From: Muricauda sp. SCSIO 65647
GTDB taxonomy: Bacteria; Bacteroidota; Bacteroidia; Flavobacteriales; Flavobacteriaceae
Length of the DNA: 64,000 nt
NCBI RefSeq assembly: GCF_021534965.1
Contig: NZ_CP091037.1
Coordinates: forward strand, 2,797,501 to 2,861,500
Direction of reading: 5' to 3'
Under the pieces are notes generated by a model. That model saw only the letters and a program-made list of their open reading frames with translations. It was not told the origin of the DNA and did not search any database. Shown here piece after piece: positions 1-8,038 of the stretch; within the stretch, counting starts at the first letter, position 1; every line of letters begins with the position of its first letter. A program made the position numbers and the translations under genes.

Positions 1-826
1 GGTCATAGTTTTTGTAAAGTATGGTCGATGTTACAAATGCAGAAACCCCACCTGCTGCTGCTGCCAATGAAGTAGTCACCAAGACCAGTGAAGTACCTGC
101 GGGATCGGCTGATAGCACAGATCCACCATTAAACCCGAACCAGCCTAGCCAAAGAATCAATACTCCCGCTGCTGCCAGGGGTAGGTTGTGACCAGGAATA
201 GCCTTGGCCTTGCCATCTTCACCAAATTTACCGATACGCGCGCCCAATAGATAAATGGCTATCAGGGCCCCCCAACCACCAACGGAGTGCACCAAGGTAG
301 AGCCGGCAAAATCATAGAACCCCTCTGCTTCACCGTAAGCAAGTGATGACAAGAAGCCGCCGCCCCATTGCCATGAACCTACGATAGGGTAAACCAGGCC
401 TACATATAAGATGGTGAAAAGCATAAAGCCACCCAATTTGACCCGTTCCGCTACGGCACCCGATACAATGGTAGCCGCTGTGGCCGCGAACATTCCCTGA
501 AAAAGAAAATCTGTCCAATACGTGTAGCCGCCACCGGCATAGTCTGGTGTCAACCCGTTTTCCGGAATGGGTAGTCCGAATCCGGCAAATTTCAAGAATC
601 CAGAGTCTCCGTCCTCAAAACCTGGATACATAAGATTGAATCCTCCAATGTAGTAGAGCAATAACCCTACACATATAATGAAGACATTTTTGAATAGAAT
701 GTTGACGGTATTCTTTTGTCTGGTGAGTCCGATTTCCAAAAAGGAGAATCCGAGGTGCATAAAGAACACAAGCCCCGTACAGACCATCATCCAAACATTG
801 TTAGCTGTAAATAATCCTGCTTCCAT
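1..826 (-). CDS. amt: Ammonium transporter (Amt/MEP/Rh family), C-terminus outside window
   Basis: Inner-membrane channel for ammonium uptake. The first 275 residues are present; the rest lies beyond the window edge. Visible Amt hallmarks include the N-terminal segment with FSFLEIGLTRQKN, the central FLFQGMFAATAATIVSGAVAER region and the DFAGSTLVHSVGG motif, which carries the conserved Asp and the first pore-lining His. The remaining segments are strongly hydrophobic, as expected for 11 helices. Translation starts at an ATG (826) 30 bp after the P-II gene stop, so the two should be one transcript, the classical glnK-amtB arrangement in which P-II plugs the channel. Family assignment is firm; substrate specificity follows from the family. 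Confidence 0.96.
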   Translation of the reverse strand, partial: MEAGLFTANNVWMMVCTGLVFFMHLGFSFLEIGLTRQKNTVNILFKNVFIICVGLLLYYIGGFNLMYPGFEDGDSGFLKFAGFGLPIPENGLTPDYAGGGYTYWTDFLFQGMFAATAATIVSGAVAERVKLGGFMLFTILYVGLVYPIVGSWQWGGGFLSSLAYGEAEGFYDFAGSTLVHSVGGWGALIAIYLLGARIGKFGEDGKAKAIPGHNLPLAAAGVLILWLGWFGFNGGSVLSADPAGTSLVLVTTSLAAAAGGVSAFVTSTILYKNYD

Positions 827-856
827 AATAATTTCTCTTAGTTAGTTATACTTTTT

Positions 857-1195
857 TTAGTTGATTGCGGCGCTTCCACTTTCTTTGGTTCTGATTCGAT
901 ACACCTCGGTGACTTCTGACACGAAAATTTTACCGTCACCTACATTGCCAGTTGATGCTGAACTGAAAAGGGTTTCAAGGGTTTTTTCCAAAAAATCATC
1001 AGATACCACGATAACCAGATACCTTCTCTGGATATCAGACGTACTGTATGAGATTCCCCGATAGACATGCCCCTGTTTTTCGTTACCCACTCCGGTAACA
1101 TCCCAATAACTAAAAAAGTTCACCTCGATTTGATGTAGTGCTTTTTTCACTTCATCAAACTTTGATTTTCTAATGATTGCCTCGACTTTTTTCAT
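857..1195 (-). CDS. glnB: P-II family nitrogen regulatory protein
   Basis: Trimeric signal protein that senses 2-oxoglutarate, ATP and ADP and controls ammonium uptake through Amt. The 112-residue product begins MKKVEAIIRKSKF, the usual P-II start. It has the T-loop motif YRGISY around Tyr50 (equivalent of the modified Tyr51 of E. coli) and the B-loop TGNVGDGKIF. An upstream in-frame ATG at 1219 adds eight residues, but the -7 promoter element (1217-1224) overlaps it, so the ATG at 1195 is preferred. It is the first gene of a glnB-amt operon. Uridylylation of the Tyr is not shown by the sequence. Confidence 0.95.
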   Translation of the reverse strand: MKKVEAIIRKSKFDEVKKALHQIEVNFFSYWDVTGVGNEKQGHVYRGISYSTSDIQRRYLVIVVSDDFLEKTLETLFSSASTGNVGDGKIFVSEVTEVYRIRTKESGSAAIN

Positions 1196-1216
1196 AATTA
1201 AAGTATTAGTAAGTGC

Positions 1217-1224
1217 CAAATGTA
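1217..1224 (-). promoter_or_regulatory. glnB-amt promoter -7 element
   Basis: The minus strand reads TACATTTG, a perfect match to the Bacteroidota -7 consensus TAnnTTTG. No TTG stands 19 bp upstream; that place is taken by the dyad at 1239-1260, which suggests an activator-dependent promoter. Transcription would start near 1210, about 15 bp before the glnB ATG. Confidence 0.55.
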
Positions 1225-1238
1225 TTTTATAAAAGTAT

Positions 1239-1260
1239 TACCCCTAAAAAAAATAGGGTA
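1239..1260. promoter_or_regulatory. Proximal operator-like dyad of the glnB-amt promoter
   Basis: Inverted repeat TACCCCTA...TAGGGTA with an A-rich spacer, one G short of perfect. It lies just upstream of the predicted -7 element, across the -33 position. The same arms recur at 1292-1314. Function as a regulator binding site is inferred from placement and repetition. Confidence 0.5.
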
Positions 1261-1291
1261 TGTTTTTGAATTTTTATCATTATTGAAATAT

Positions 1292-1314
1292 TACCCCTAT
1301 TTTTTTAAGGGGTA
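1292..1314. promoter_or_regulatory. Distal operator-like dyad of the glnB-amt promoter
   Basis: Perfect inverted repeat TACCCCT-N9-AGGGGTA with a T-rich spacer. Its centre is about 53 bp (five helical turns) from that of the proximal copy, so a protein bound at both would sit on the same DNA face. It could alternatively form a hairpin, but it lies outside the predicted transcript. Confidence 0.5.
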
Positions 1315-1458
1315 TAAAATATGATATTGTAAATATTATTGTATGCGGAATGCAGAATAGCGGCGGTCGTTACCTTTTGACCAGACAATTTGTGGCTGGG
1401 GAAAATTTTTTGTGGGATAATGGCCTAGGCAAATTGACCGATGTGAATGTGCGTTCGG

Positions 1459-1833
1459 CTAAAGATGGTTCCTTGTTAGCCAAAGGCCAAAGCCGACAGC
1501 CAGTATTCCGAAGAGAATACTACAGGCTGCATAGACAAATAAAGAGAGAAAATCACCACCTTTCAACAAGGTATGCTTCTCAAGGGCAAATGCAGAAAAA
1601 GTGGTAAAGCCACCACAAAAGCCAGTGGCGAGCAAGAGCATTTGGTTCTGTGAAAGAAAATTTTCTTTTGCCGAAAGACCCAATACAATACCAATGATCA
1701 AACAACCAACAATGTTTACAGAGAACGTGCCCCAGTAAAAAGAATCGTGCAAGGGATTTAGAAATTTTGAAATCAAATATCTAAGGGCACTGCCAATACC
1801 ACCACCCAAAAAAACAAGTAGCAATTGTTTCAC
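1459..1833 (-). CDS. crcB: Fluoride efflux channel CrcB/Fluc
   Basis: Small inner-membrane fluoride exporter that acts as a dual-topology dimer and protects against cytoplasmic fluoride. The 124 residues form four hydrophobic helices. They contain the family motifs GGGIGSALRY near the N-terminus, GTFSVNIVGC in helix 2 (pore Asn) and GFCGGFTTFSAFALE in helix 3 (the TTFS track with the paired Phe residues). Length is normal for single-gene Fluc. I saw no fluoride riboswitch in front of it. It is followed by about 260 bp carrying the glnB control region and preceded by small membrane protein genes on the same strand. Confidence 0.93.
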   Translation of the reverse strand: MKQLLLVFLGGGIGSALRYLISKFLNPLHDSFYWGTFSVNIVGCLIIGIVLGLSAKENFLSQNQMLLLATGFCGGFTTFSAFALEKHTLLKGGDFLSLFVYAACSILFGILAVGFGLWLTRNHL

Positions 1834-1849
1834 ACACTAAAGGTATGAA

Positions 1850-2029
1850 CTAAACCGCTTTTTTGTATTCTGATTCGGAATATTCGCGGGGGAGAATTTT
1901 TGCAATCGAAGTACCCGAAACTTTACGCAGTGGTTTTTTAAGCATGTCTTTTGCGCCGTTGACACTAAAAATCAAAAGCAAGGCATTGATGGCCAATAAA
2001 ATAAAAAGTATGCCAAAAAAAGTCATCAT
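1850..2029 (-). CDS. Small single-pass membrane protein, microprotein family copy A
   Basis: Unrecognised 59-residue protein. The N-terminal half is one transmembrane helix (MMTFFGILFILLAINALL), followed by FSVNGAK and a basic, polar tail of about 35 residues. The helix matches two shorter ORFs at 21118-21201 and 21344-21433 almost residue for residue (pattern TFFxIL...LLxxNxLLL..SVN), so they form one family. The aligned start is the ATG at 2029; an in-frame ATG at 2044 would add five residues. It lies 16 bp upstream of crcB on the same strand and may be cotranscribed with it. Function is unknown; a helix-only membrane regulator is one possibility. Confidence 0.6.
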   Translation of the reverse strand: MMTFFGILFILLAINALLLIFSVNGAKDMLKKPLRKVSGTSIAKILPREYSESEYKKAV

Positions 2030-2134
2030 GGTTTGATCGTTCACTACAAAAGTACGTCTTTTCTTATATAATGGGAACGAAACGGAAATATTGTTGTGTA
2101 ATGGCCAATTTTTGTTGTGTAGGCAGGATTTACG

Positions 2135-2323
2135 TTAATTCTTTAGCAAATATTTAACCGCAAGCAAAAAAAGTATGAAAATGATGAAGTATGTGATGAT
2201 CCATCGAGCGCCTTTGTAATTTTTTTTATGCAATTTTCTATCTTTTCGATAGGCCCTTATGATAATCAGTACAAAAACGATGAAAAAAAGTACGGCAAAG
2301 ATTAGTTGCCCGGTGCTGAACAT
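2135..2323 (-). CDS. Small two-helix membrane protein of unknown function
   Basis: A 62-residue protein with a hydrophobic N-terminal helix (residues 7-24), a short strongly basic loop (RAYRKDRKLHKKNYKG) and a second hydrophobic helix (42-60), consistent with a two-pass inner-membrane protein whose loop is cytoplasmic. No enzymatic motif is visible and I do not recognise a named family. It starts close to the divergent pyrophosphatase gene, so the two probably share the short control region around 2324-2365. The composition (clean helix-loop-helix) argues that it is a real gene. Confidence 0.6.
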   Translation of the reverse strand: MFSTGQLIFAVLFFIVFVLIIIRAYRKDRKLHKKNYKGARWIITYFIIFILFLLAVKYLLKN

Positions 2324-2365
2324 ATTTTCTATTTTTATGCAAATCTAACGCAAACGACATATATA

Positions 2366-2752
2366 ATGAAGAGCAAGATCAAAGCCGTTGAGCTATTTCA
2401 TAATTCTTTCGGACTTGGTGTTTCTGAGGCGCCTCGGGCCAATTTAGGGGAAAGTAAAAATTTGTTGCGCTACAAACTTATGCGCGAAGAAAATGAAGAA
2501 TATTTAGAGGCGGCCAATAATGGTGATTTGATCGAGGTGGCCGATGCATTGGGCGATATGCTCTACATTCTCTGTGGAACCATTCTTGAGCATGGCATGC
2601 AGCATAAGATAGAAGAGGTTTTTGAAGAAATACAAAAAAGTAATATGAGCAAGTTGGGCAGTGATGGCAAACCAATTTACAGAGAAGATGGCAAGGTACT
2701 CAAGGGTCCCAACTATTTCAAGCCAGATATCAAAACTATCATAGAGAAATAA
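2366..2752 (+). CDS. MazG-like nucleoside triphosphate pyrophosphohydrolase family protein
   Basis: All-alpha NTP pyrophosphatase (PRA-PH/MazG superfamily), expected to hydrolyse a nucleoside triphosphate to the monophosphate and pyrophosphate; the true substrate is not evident. In the 128-residue product the metal-binding pattern ExxE...ExxD is visible as REENEEYLEAA followed by EVADALGDMLYI. The C-terminal SKLGSDGKPIYREDGKVLKGPNY is typical of the stand-alone flavobacterial form. The ATG at 2366 gives the normal start MKSKIKAVELFHNSFG; an upstream in-frame ATG at 2306 would overlap the divergent gene. It converges on ilvE, with a hairpin between them. Confidence 0.85.
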   Translation: MKSKIKAVELFHNSFGLGVSEAPRANLGESKNLLRYKLMREENEEYLEAANNGDLIEVADALGDMLYILCGTILEHGMQHKIEEVFEEIQKSNMSKLGSDGKPIYREDGKVLKGPNYFKPDIKTIIEK

Positions 2753-2754
2753 AA

Positions 2755-2773
2755 AAGTGGCGATGCGCCGCTT
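2755..2773 (-). terminator. Intrinsic terminator of ilvE
   Basis: An 8-bp stem (AAGTGGCG/CGCCGCTT, one G-T pair) with a 3-nt loop lies between the two convergent stops. On the minus strand it is followed by a T-run, as needed to end ilvE transcription. Confidence 0.6.
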
Positions 2774-2783
2774 CTATGTTTGA

Positions 2784-3839
2784 TCAAACAACACGAAATC
2801 GCCAACCAAACTTATCTTCTCCGCGATTATATTGTATGTCGGTAATCCTTTTTTTGAGTATTGTGGCATAACTTTTCCCCAGCTCCGGCAAATCATAATC
2901 GACTTCTTTATAACCAAAGCTCGAGATCGGTGAAACCACCGCGGCCGTGCCCGCACCGAACATTTCTTTTAAGGAACCATCTTTGGCCGCTTCGATAACT
3001 TCGGCCACTGCTATTTTTCTGACCTCTGTCTCAATTCCCATATCAGCGGCAATGTCCAAGATGCTTTTGCGTGTGATGCCATCTAGAATACGATCATTGG
3101 TAGGGGCGGTAATGAGGGTATCATTGATGCGTATGAATATGTTCATGGCACCTGCCTCTTCAATATATTCATGGGTATTGTCATCTGTCCAGATGATCTG
3201 GTTGTATCCTTTTTCTACTGCAAGTTGGGTCGGATAGAACTGTGCGGCGTAATTTCCTCCAGCTTTTGCAAAACCAACCCCACCGTTCGCGGCACGGGAA
3301 TACCGCTCTTCTATGAGTACACTTACCTTACCTGAAAAGTATGGGCCCGATGGGGCCAGGGCAATCATGAATCTGAATTCATCGGCAGGGGAAGCGTGAA
3401 AACCCTTTCCTGAGGCAAACATAAAAGGGCGCACATAGAGTGAGCTCCCCTCTTTACGTGGCACCCAATCACGGTCGATCTGCAAAAGGGTCACAAGGCC
3501 TTCCATGAAAATTTCTTTGGGCAGTTCGGGCATGGCCAATCTTTTGGCGGAAATGTTGAGCCTTCTCTGGTTTTCCTCTGGCCTAAAGAGCCAAACGCCA
3601 CCCTCGTCATCTTTATAGGCCTTCATTCCTTCAAAAATAGACTGTCCGTAATGGAATATTTTGGCAGATGGGTCCAATTCCATCGATTGATAAGGTGTTA
3701 TTTTGGGCGCCCCCCATTGACCATTTTTATAATCGCATACCAACATATGATCGGCAAATACACTGCCGAACGCCAAATTATTGAAATCAACCGAATCTAT
3801 TCTTGAACGCTTTGTGCGTTCAACTGCAATTTTGTTCAT
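2784..3839 (-). CDS. ilvE: Branched-chain amino acid aminotransferase
   Basis: PLP enzyme (fold type IV) that interconverts valine, leucine or isoleucine with the matching 2-oxoacids using glutamate/2-oxoglutarate. The 351-residue product shows FGSVFADHMLVCDY near the N-terminus, FHYGQSIFEGMKAY, the catalytic lysine in GFAKAGGNYAAQ (about residue 192), EEAGAMNIF and GAGTAAVVSPI. The length fits the longer eukaryote-like BCAT type II form. The ATG at 3839 is preferred; in-frame ATGs at 3851 and 3863 would add four or eight residues with no family support. A single-gene unit, divergent from DUF4920. The HMG-CoA lyase at 37.7 kb acts in downstream leucine catabolism. Confidence 0.95.
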   Translation of the reverse strand: MNKIAVERTKRSRIDSVDFNNLAFGSVFADHMLVCDYKNGQWGAPKITPYQSMELDPSAKIFHYGQSIFEGMKAYKDDEGGVWLFRPEENQRRLNISAKRLAMPELPKEIFMEGLVTLLQIDRDWVPRKEGSSLYVRPFMFASGKGFHASPADEFRFMIALAPSGPYFSGKVSVLIEERYSRAANGGVGFAKAGGNYAAQFYPTQLAVEKGYNQIIWTDDNTHEYIEEAGAMNIFIRINDTLITAPTNDRILDGITRKSILDIAADMGIETEVRKIAVAEVIEAAKDGSLKEMFGAGTAAVVSPISSFGYKEVDYDLPELGKSYATILKKRITDIQYNRGEDKFGWRFRVV

Positions 3840-3958
3840 TTTTACTTCCATCCCAAATGTCAATTGAAGAAATAAAATTAGCCAATTCTGTCTTTTGTTT
3901 GATGATTTCTTAATTTTAAATCCTAAAAATGTTAATACAATATTGATTTTTTAACGAA

Positions 3959-4432
3959 ATGAAATTATTTAACACATTATTTGTTGTTTCTTTAAGTCTG
4001 TGCGCCATACACATTTCATATGCGCAAGACAAAAACAAAACGCATTCGCTTTTTGGAAACGCTTTTCAACAATCAGAAAATGGCAAGGGCACTGCTGTAT
4101 TTGAAAGTTTAAAGGTCAATGACACTTTGAAAACACAGTTTTCTGGGCGAATAGTCGAAGTTTGCCAGGCAAAAGGCTGCTGGATGAAGGTTGATTTGCA
4201 AGATGGCAACCAAGTCTTTGTAAGGTTCAAGGATTATGGATTCTTTGTGCCCACCGATGCTGCCGGTAAAAACGTAATGGCCAACGGGAAAGCTTTTTTG
4301 GAAGAAATGTCAGTTGATGAACAACGACATTATGCTGAAGATGCCGGTGCTTCTGAAGACGAGTTGGTAAAAATCACTTCACCTAAACGCACCTATCGCT
4401 TTGAAGCCGATGGGGTGTTGATAGAGAATTGA
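3959..4432 (+). CDS. Secreted DUF4920 domain protein
   Basis: A 157-residue protein with an N-terminal signal peptide (hydrophobic residues 3-20, then ISYAQ cleavage region). It is followed by a DUF4920 domain typified by FSGRIVEVCQAKGCWMKVDL, where two cysteines bracket a basic turn, and by VFVRFKDYGFFVPTD. The fold is expected to be a small beta-rich OB-like domain exported to the periplasm; the biochemical role is unknown. The Cys pair could bind metal or form a disulfide (inference). The mnmD gene starts one base after its stop, which implies cotranscription and translational coupling. Confidence 0.85.
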   Translation: MKLFNTLFVVSLSLCAIHISYAQDKNKTHSLFGNAFQQSENGKGTAVFESLKVNDTLKTQFSGRIVEVCQAKGCWMKVDLQDGNQVFVRFKDYGFFVPTDAAGKNVMANGKAFLEEMSVDEQRHYAEDAGASEDELVKITSPKRTYRFEADGVLIEN

Positions 4433-4433
4433 G

Positions 4434-5096
4434 TTGAAAAGAAAGATTGTTCAAACTGGTGACGGTTCAAAGACCATTCAAATAACAGAATGGAACGAGC
4501 GGTACCATTCAATACACGGTGCGGTTCAAGAGGCATACCATGTCTTTATCAAACACGGATTTGAGCATGTGGCGAAGCAAAGGGTAGAAATTCTTGAGAT
4601 GGGCTTTGGTACGGGGCTCAATGCCCTGATCACCTTTTTAGAAGCTCAGAAAAACGATAGGGAAGTAAACTATTGTGGGGTAGAGGCCTTTCCAATTACC
4701 ATGAAAGAAAGTATTGAACTCAACTACTGTGATGTACTCGATGCTTCCAAATTTGAAAAAGTGTTTGAGCAGATGCATCTTTCCCCATGGGGAACAAAAA
4801 CAGCCGTTACCCCCAACTTCACCCTCGAAAAAAGAAAACAAGACTTTTTTGATGTCGATGACCGTGAAACTTTTGACTTGGTCTATTTCGATGCTTTTGG
4901 TGCCCGTGTGCAGCCCGAGCTTTGGACGGAGAGACTCTTTGAAAAAATGTTTCAGGCCCTCAGAACACAAGGTGTTTTGGTGACCTATTCGGCCAAGGGC
5001 AGTGTTAGGCGCGCCATGCAAAACGTGGGTTTCTTAGTTGAACGACTGCCCGGCCCACCGGGGAAGCGTGAAATGCTTCGGGCAACAAAGCCCTGA
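4434..5096 (+). CDS. mnmD: tRNA 5-methylaminomethyl-2-thiouridine methyltransferase
   Basis: SAM-dependent methyltransferase that completes the mnm5s2U34 wobble modification; it corresponds to the methyltransferase half of MnmC without the oxidase. Visible motifs are NERYHSIHGAVQEAYHVF near the N-terminus, the SAM loop EMGFGTGLNAL (about 57-67), VYFDAFGARVQPELW (motif IV region) and the C-terminal LPGPPGKREMLRA. The start is TTG at 4434, one base after the DUF4920 stop; no ATG lies closer to the conserved N-terminus, so termination-reinitiation is likely. At 220 residues the length is normal for stand-alone MnmD. Confidence 0.93.
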   Translation: MKRKIVQTGDGSKTIQITEWNERYHSIHGAVQEAYHVFIKHGFEHVAKQRVEILEMGFGTGLNALITFLEAQKNDREVNYCGVEAFPITMKESIELNYCDVLDASKFEKVFEQMHLSPWGTKTAVTPNFTLEKRKQDFFDVDDRETFDLVYFDAFGARVQPELWTERLFEKMFQALRTQGVLVTYSAKGSVRRAMQNVGFLVERLPGPPGKREMLRATKP

Positions 5097-5156
5097 ACAT
5101 ATGGGCAATGCTGTTAAAGGTTCGCAAAGAACCCACCGTTCTCAAATGCTATCCAG

Positions 5157-5164
5157 TACCTTTG
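5157..5164 (+). promoter_or_regulatory. Promoter -7 element for the epimerase gene
   Basis: TACCTTTG matches TAnnTTTG and ends 13 bp before the ATG at 5178. No TTG is found at the usual -33 distance. Confidence 0.4.
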
Positions 5165-5177
5165 CAAAAAATTTAAA

Positions 5178-6101
5178 ATGAAAGTTTTGGTTACTGGCGC
5201 GACCGGATTGATAGGCACGGCAATAGTCGATAGATTGATCAAGAAAGGGCACGTCGTACATTATCTGACCACCAGCAAGAGAAAAATTGAGAGCCGTGAT
5301 GGTTATAAAGGATTTTATTGGAATCCTTCGCGCTCAGAAATAGATGCCAATGCTTTACAAGATGTGTCTGTCATTATCAACCTGGCCGGATCCACTATCA
5401 GCCAACGATGGACATCAAAAAACAAGAAAAAGATTTTGAACAGCAGGTTGCAAAGCCTTGAAACACTTGAAAACGCCCTAACAAAGTCGAAAAATGACAG
5501 TGTGAAAATGTTGATAACGGCTTCTGCGATCGGAATCTACCCCAATTCAGAAACCGAATTATATGGCGAGGCCGTTGAAAGTGTCGATGAAAGTTTTTTG
5601 GGCGAGGTGACCAAAAAATGGGAGGCAAAGGCCAACAACTTAGAACAGTTGGGCTTGAAAGTGGCCAAAATACGAATCGGGTTGGTGCTCTCTACCGATG
5701 GCGGTGCCCTGCCTTCACTGTCAAGGCCTATCAAATATTACGTTGGCGCCCCGTTGGGCTCTGGCGAACAATGGCAATCTTGGATCCATATCGATGACCT
5801 TGCAAGAGTGTTCATGTATGTGATGGAGAATGAACTCACGGGTGTATATAACGGGGTAGCGCCCAACCCGGTGACCAACGCAAAACTAACAAAAGAAGTA
5901 GCAAACATATTGGGTAGGCCACTATGGCTTCCCAATGTGCCAAAATGGGCATTACAACTGATCTTGGGCGAAATGTCATACCTGCTGTTCGCCAGTCAAC
6001 GGGTCAGTTCAAAGAAAATAGAGAAAAAGGGTTTTTCTTTCGAACACCCCAATCTAGCGGAAGCATTGCGGCATCTCTTTGACCCATCCCCATCAAATTA
6101 A
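5178..6101 (+). CDS. TIGR01777-type NAD(P)-dependent epimerase (YfcH-like)
   Basis: Extended short-chain dehydrogenase/reductase of the YfcH/SulA-like group, with an N-terminal Rossmann fold and a C-terminal DUF1731 domain. The nucleotide loop is VLVTGATGLIGTAI (residues 3-16). Also seen are INLAGSTIS (NAG-type motif), TASAIGIYPN (active-site Ser/Tyr region) and IRIGLVLSTDGGALPSL. The C-terminal RPLWLPNVPKWALQLILGEM and VSSKKIEKKGFSFEHP are diagnostic of the TIGR01777 family. Its substrate is unknown; links to envelope or division are only suggested for the family. It appears to be monocistronic. Confidence 0.88.
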   Translation: MKVLVTGATGLIGTAIVDRLIKKGHVVHYLTTSKRKIESRDGYKGFYWNPSRSEIDANALQDVSVIINLAGSTISQRWTSKNKKKILNSRLQSLETLENALTKSKNDSVKMLITASAIGIYPNSETELYGEAVESVDESFLGEVTKKWEAKANNLEQLGLKVAKIRIGLVLSTDGGALPSLSRPIKYYVGAPLGSGEQWQSWIHIDDLARVFMYVMENELTGVYNGVAPNPVTNAKLTKEVANILGRPLWLPNVPKWALQLILGEMSYLLFASQRVSSKKIEKKGFSFEHPNLAEALRHLFDPSPSN

Positions 6102-6181
6102 GGCCAAGTTTCCCATTATTTCGCTCTCCGGCCTTTTAATATTGCCTACTTGACGTTTTTTTGATAAAAAACGATGACATT

Positions 6182-6213
6182 TTGACATTTTTGAACAATT
6201 GGCAATACTTTTG
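6182..6213 (+). promoter_or_regulatory. grpE-dnaJ promoter
   Basis: TTG at 6182-6184 and TACTTTTG at 6206-6213 are separated by 21 bp, close to the Bacteroidota consensus TTG-N19-TAnnTTTG. No CIRCE-type or other obvious heat-shock inverted repeat was noticed nearby. Confidence 0.5.
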
Positions 6214-6249
6214 CCGCTTCTAATTGACTTATAAAAAGTAGTGCCACCT

Positions 6250-6831
6250 ATGAGCAAAAAGAACAAGGTTCAAGAAATGGAAGAAAATAAGAATCAGCAA
6301 AACATAGAAGATACAGTGGTCGAGAACAAGACCATTACGGAAGAAGGAGACCCAAGCGAAGAATTAGTGCAAGAAGAAATCTCGTTAGAACAACAGTTGC
6401 ATGATGATCTGGCAAAAGAGAAAGATAAATTTCTTCGTTTGTTCGCCGAGTTCGAAAATTTCAAGAAACGCACCTCAAAAGAGCGCATGGAGCTTTTCAA
6501 AACAGCAGGTCAAGAAATTATGTTGGCCTTGCTTCCCGTATTGGATGATTTTGACAGGGCACTCAAGGAAATCTCTAAATCTGAGGACAAAGAACTCTTT
6601 AAAGGGGTTGACCTCATCAATAACAAACTTCGTGAAACCCTTAAGTCAAAAGGATTGGAAGAATTCAAAGTGAAAGAGGGCGATACCTTTGATGCTGAGG
6701 TGCACGATGCGATTACCCAAATACCCGCTCCCAATAAAAAAATGAAGGGCAAAATTATCGATGTGATCGAAAAGGGCTTCAAGTTGGGCGATCGAATCAT
6801 CCGTCATCCGAAGGTGGTGGTAGGCAATTAA
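6250..6831 (+). CDS. grpE: Nucleotide exchange factor GrpE
   Basis: Cochaperone that releases ADP from DnaK so that the DnaK-DnaJ folding cycle continues. The 193-residue product has an acidic, disordered N-terminal part (Glu-rich to about residue 55), then the long dimerising coiled coil containing [20 protein letters not shown]-terminal beta domain follows, with the signature [10 protein letters not shown]...[25 protein letters not shown]. The ATG at 6250 (MSKKNK) is taken over an upstream in-frame GTG at 6241. dnaJ follows after 7 bp, so the two form an operon; dnaK is not in the window. Confidence 0.95.
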   Translation: MSKKNKVQEMEENKNQQNIEDTVVENKTITEEGDPSEELVQEEISLEQQLHDDLAKEKDKFLRLFAEFENFKKRTSKERMELFKTAGQEIMLALLPVLDDFDRALKEISKSEDKELFKGVDLINNKLRETLKSKGLEEFKVKEGDTFDAEVHDAITQIPAPNKKMKGKIIDVIEKGFKLGDRIIRHPKVVVGN

Positions 6832-6838
6832 GATAACC

Positions 6839-7948
6839 ATGAAACAAGACTATTACGAAATACTCGGGGTTTCAAAGAACGCTTCTGCCGCAGAGATAAA
6901 AAAGGCTTATCGCAAGAAGGCCTTAGAGTTTCATCCTGACAAAAACCCTGGTGATGCCAAGGCTGAGGAAATGTTCAAAAAATCCGCTGAGGCCTATGAG
7001 GTGCTCAGTAATCCAGATAAGCGTGCCAAGTACGACCAATTTGGGCATGCCGCATTTGAAGGAGGTGGTTTCGGTGGCGGCGGAATGAACATGGAAGATA
7101 TCTTCAGCCAGTTCGGGGATATTTTCGGAAGTGCATTCGGTGGTGGTTTTGGCGGTTTTGGCGGTTTCGGTGGCCAACGACGTGTCAAAGGAAGCAATCT
7201 TCGCATAAGGGTAAAACTCACTTTGGATGAAGTGGCCAATGGTGTGGAAAAAAAGGTCAAGGTACGACGCAAAGTACAGGCCGAAGGGGTTACCTATAAG
7301 ACATGCCCCACCTGTAATGGAAGTGGGCAGGTCACAAAAATCACCAATACCATCTTGGGAAGGATGCAGACCGCTACCACCTGTAACACTTGTGGAGGGG
7401 CGGGCCAAATCATTGACAAAAGGCCCAGTGATGCCGATATGCAGGGGCTGAAGGCGGTTGAAGAGACCGTTTCAATAAAGATACCTGCCGGTGTAGAAGA
7501 CGGTATGCAACTAAAGGTTTCGGGCAAAGGCAATGAGGCACCGGGCAACGGTGTGCCAGGAGACCTTTTGGTGGCCATTGAGACAGTTGAGCACAAAACC
7601 TTGAAGCGAGAGGGTGACAATCTTCATTACGATCTCTATATCAGTATATCAGATGCCGTTTTAGGCACATCAAAAGAGATTGATACCGTAGGGGGCAAGG
7701 TGCGAATCAAATTAGAGCCAGGCATTCAATCGGGAAAAATATTGCGGTTGAGAAACAAGGGTATTTCAAGCCTGAACAGTTATGGAAGCGGTGATTTGCT
7801 CGTGCATGTCAATGTTTGGACACCAAAAGAATTGACCCGTGAACAACGTGAATTTTTTGAGCGCATGCAGAATGATGGCAATTTCGAGCCCAAACCTGAA
7901 AAATCTGACAAGTCTTTCTTTGAAAAAGTAAAAGATATGTTCTCATAA
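6839..7948 (+). CDS. dnaJ: Molecular chaperone DnaJ (Hsp40), reduced zinc domain
   Basis: DnaK cochaperone that delivers unfolded substrates and stimulates ATP hydrolysis. It has a J-domain (residues 1-68, HPD in [12 protein letters not shown]) and a Gly/Phe-rich linker (about 72-120). The central domain holds only two CxxCxGxG motifs (CPTCNGSG and CNTCGGAG), where classical type I DnaJ has four. The C-terminal substrate domains (about 210-369) end [11 protein letters not shown]. The two retained motifs correspond in spacing and flanks to the inner pair (zinc site II), so zinc site I is absent. I believe this reduction is common in Flavobacteria rather than a local lesion. A hairpin terminator follows. 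Confidence 0.95.
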   Translation: MKQDYYEILGVSKNASAAEIKKAYRKKALEFHPDKNPGDAKAEEMFKKSAEAYEVLSNPDKRAKYDQFGHAAFEGGGFGGGGMNMEDIFSQFGDIFGSAFGGGFGGFGGFGGQRRVKGSNLRIRVKLTLDEVANGVEKKVKVRRKVQAEGVTYKTCPTCNGSGQVTKITNTILGRMQTATTCNTCGGAGQIIDKRPSDADMQGLKAVEETVSIKIPAGVEDGMQLKVSGKGNEAPGNGVPGDLLVAIETVEHKTLKREGDNLHYDLYISISDAVLGTSKEIDTVGGKVRIKLEPGIQSGKILRLRNKGISSLNSYGSGDLLVHVNVWTPKELTREQREFFERMQNDGNFEPKPEKSDKSFFEKVKDMFS

Positions 7949-8038
7949 TGTTTAAGAGTTTAGTTTAAATAAAAAACGTATATTTGATTTTATATTGGGC
8001 AACCAATATTTAATTTTCTTTTTCATAGCAATTTTTTT

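Noticed and set aside
6923-7408. Open frame of 161 codons on the minus strand
   Set aside because: Antisense to dnaJ. The composition mirrors the Gly/Phe region; no independent support.
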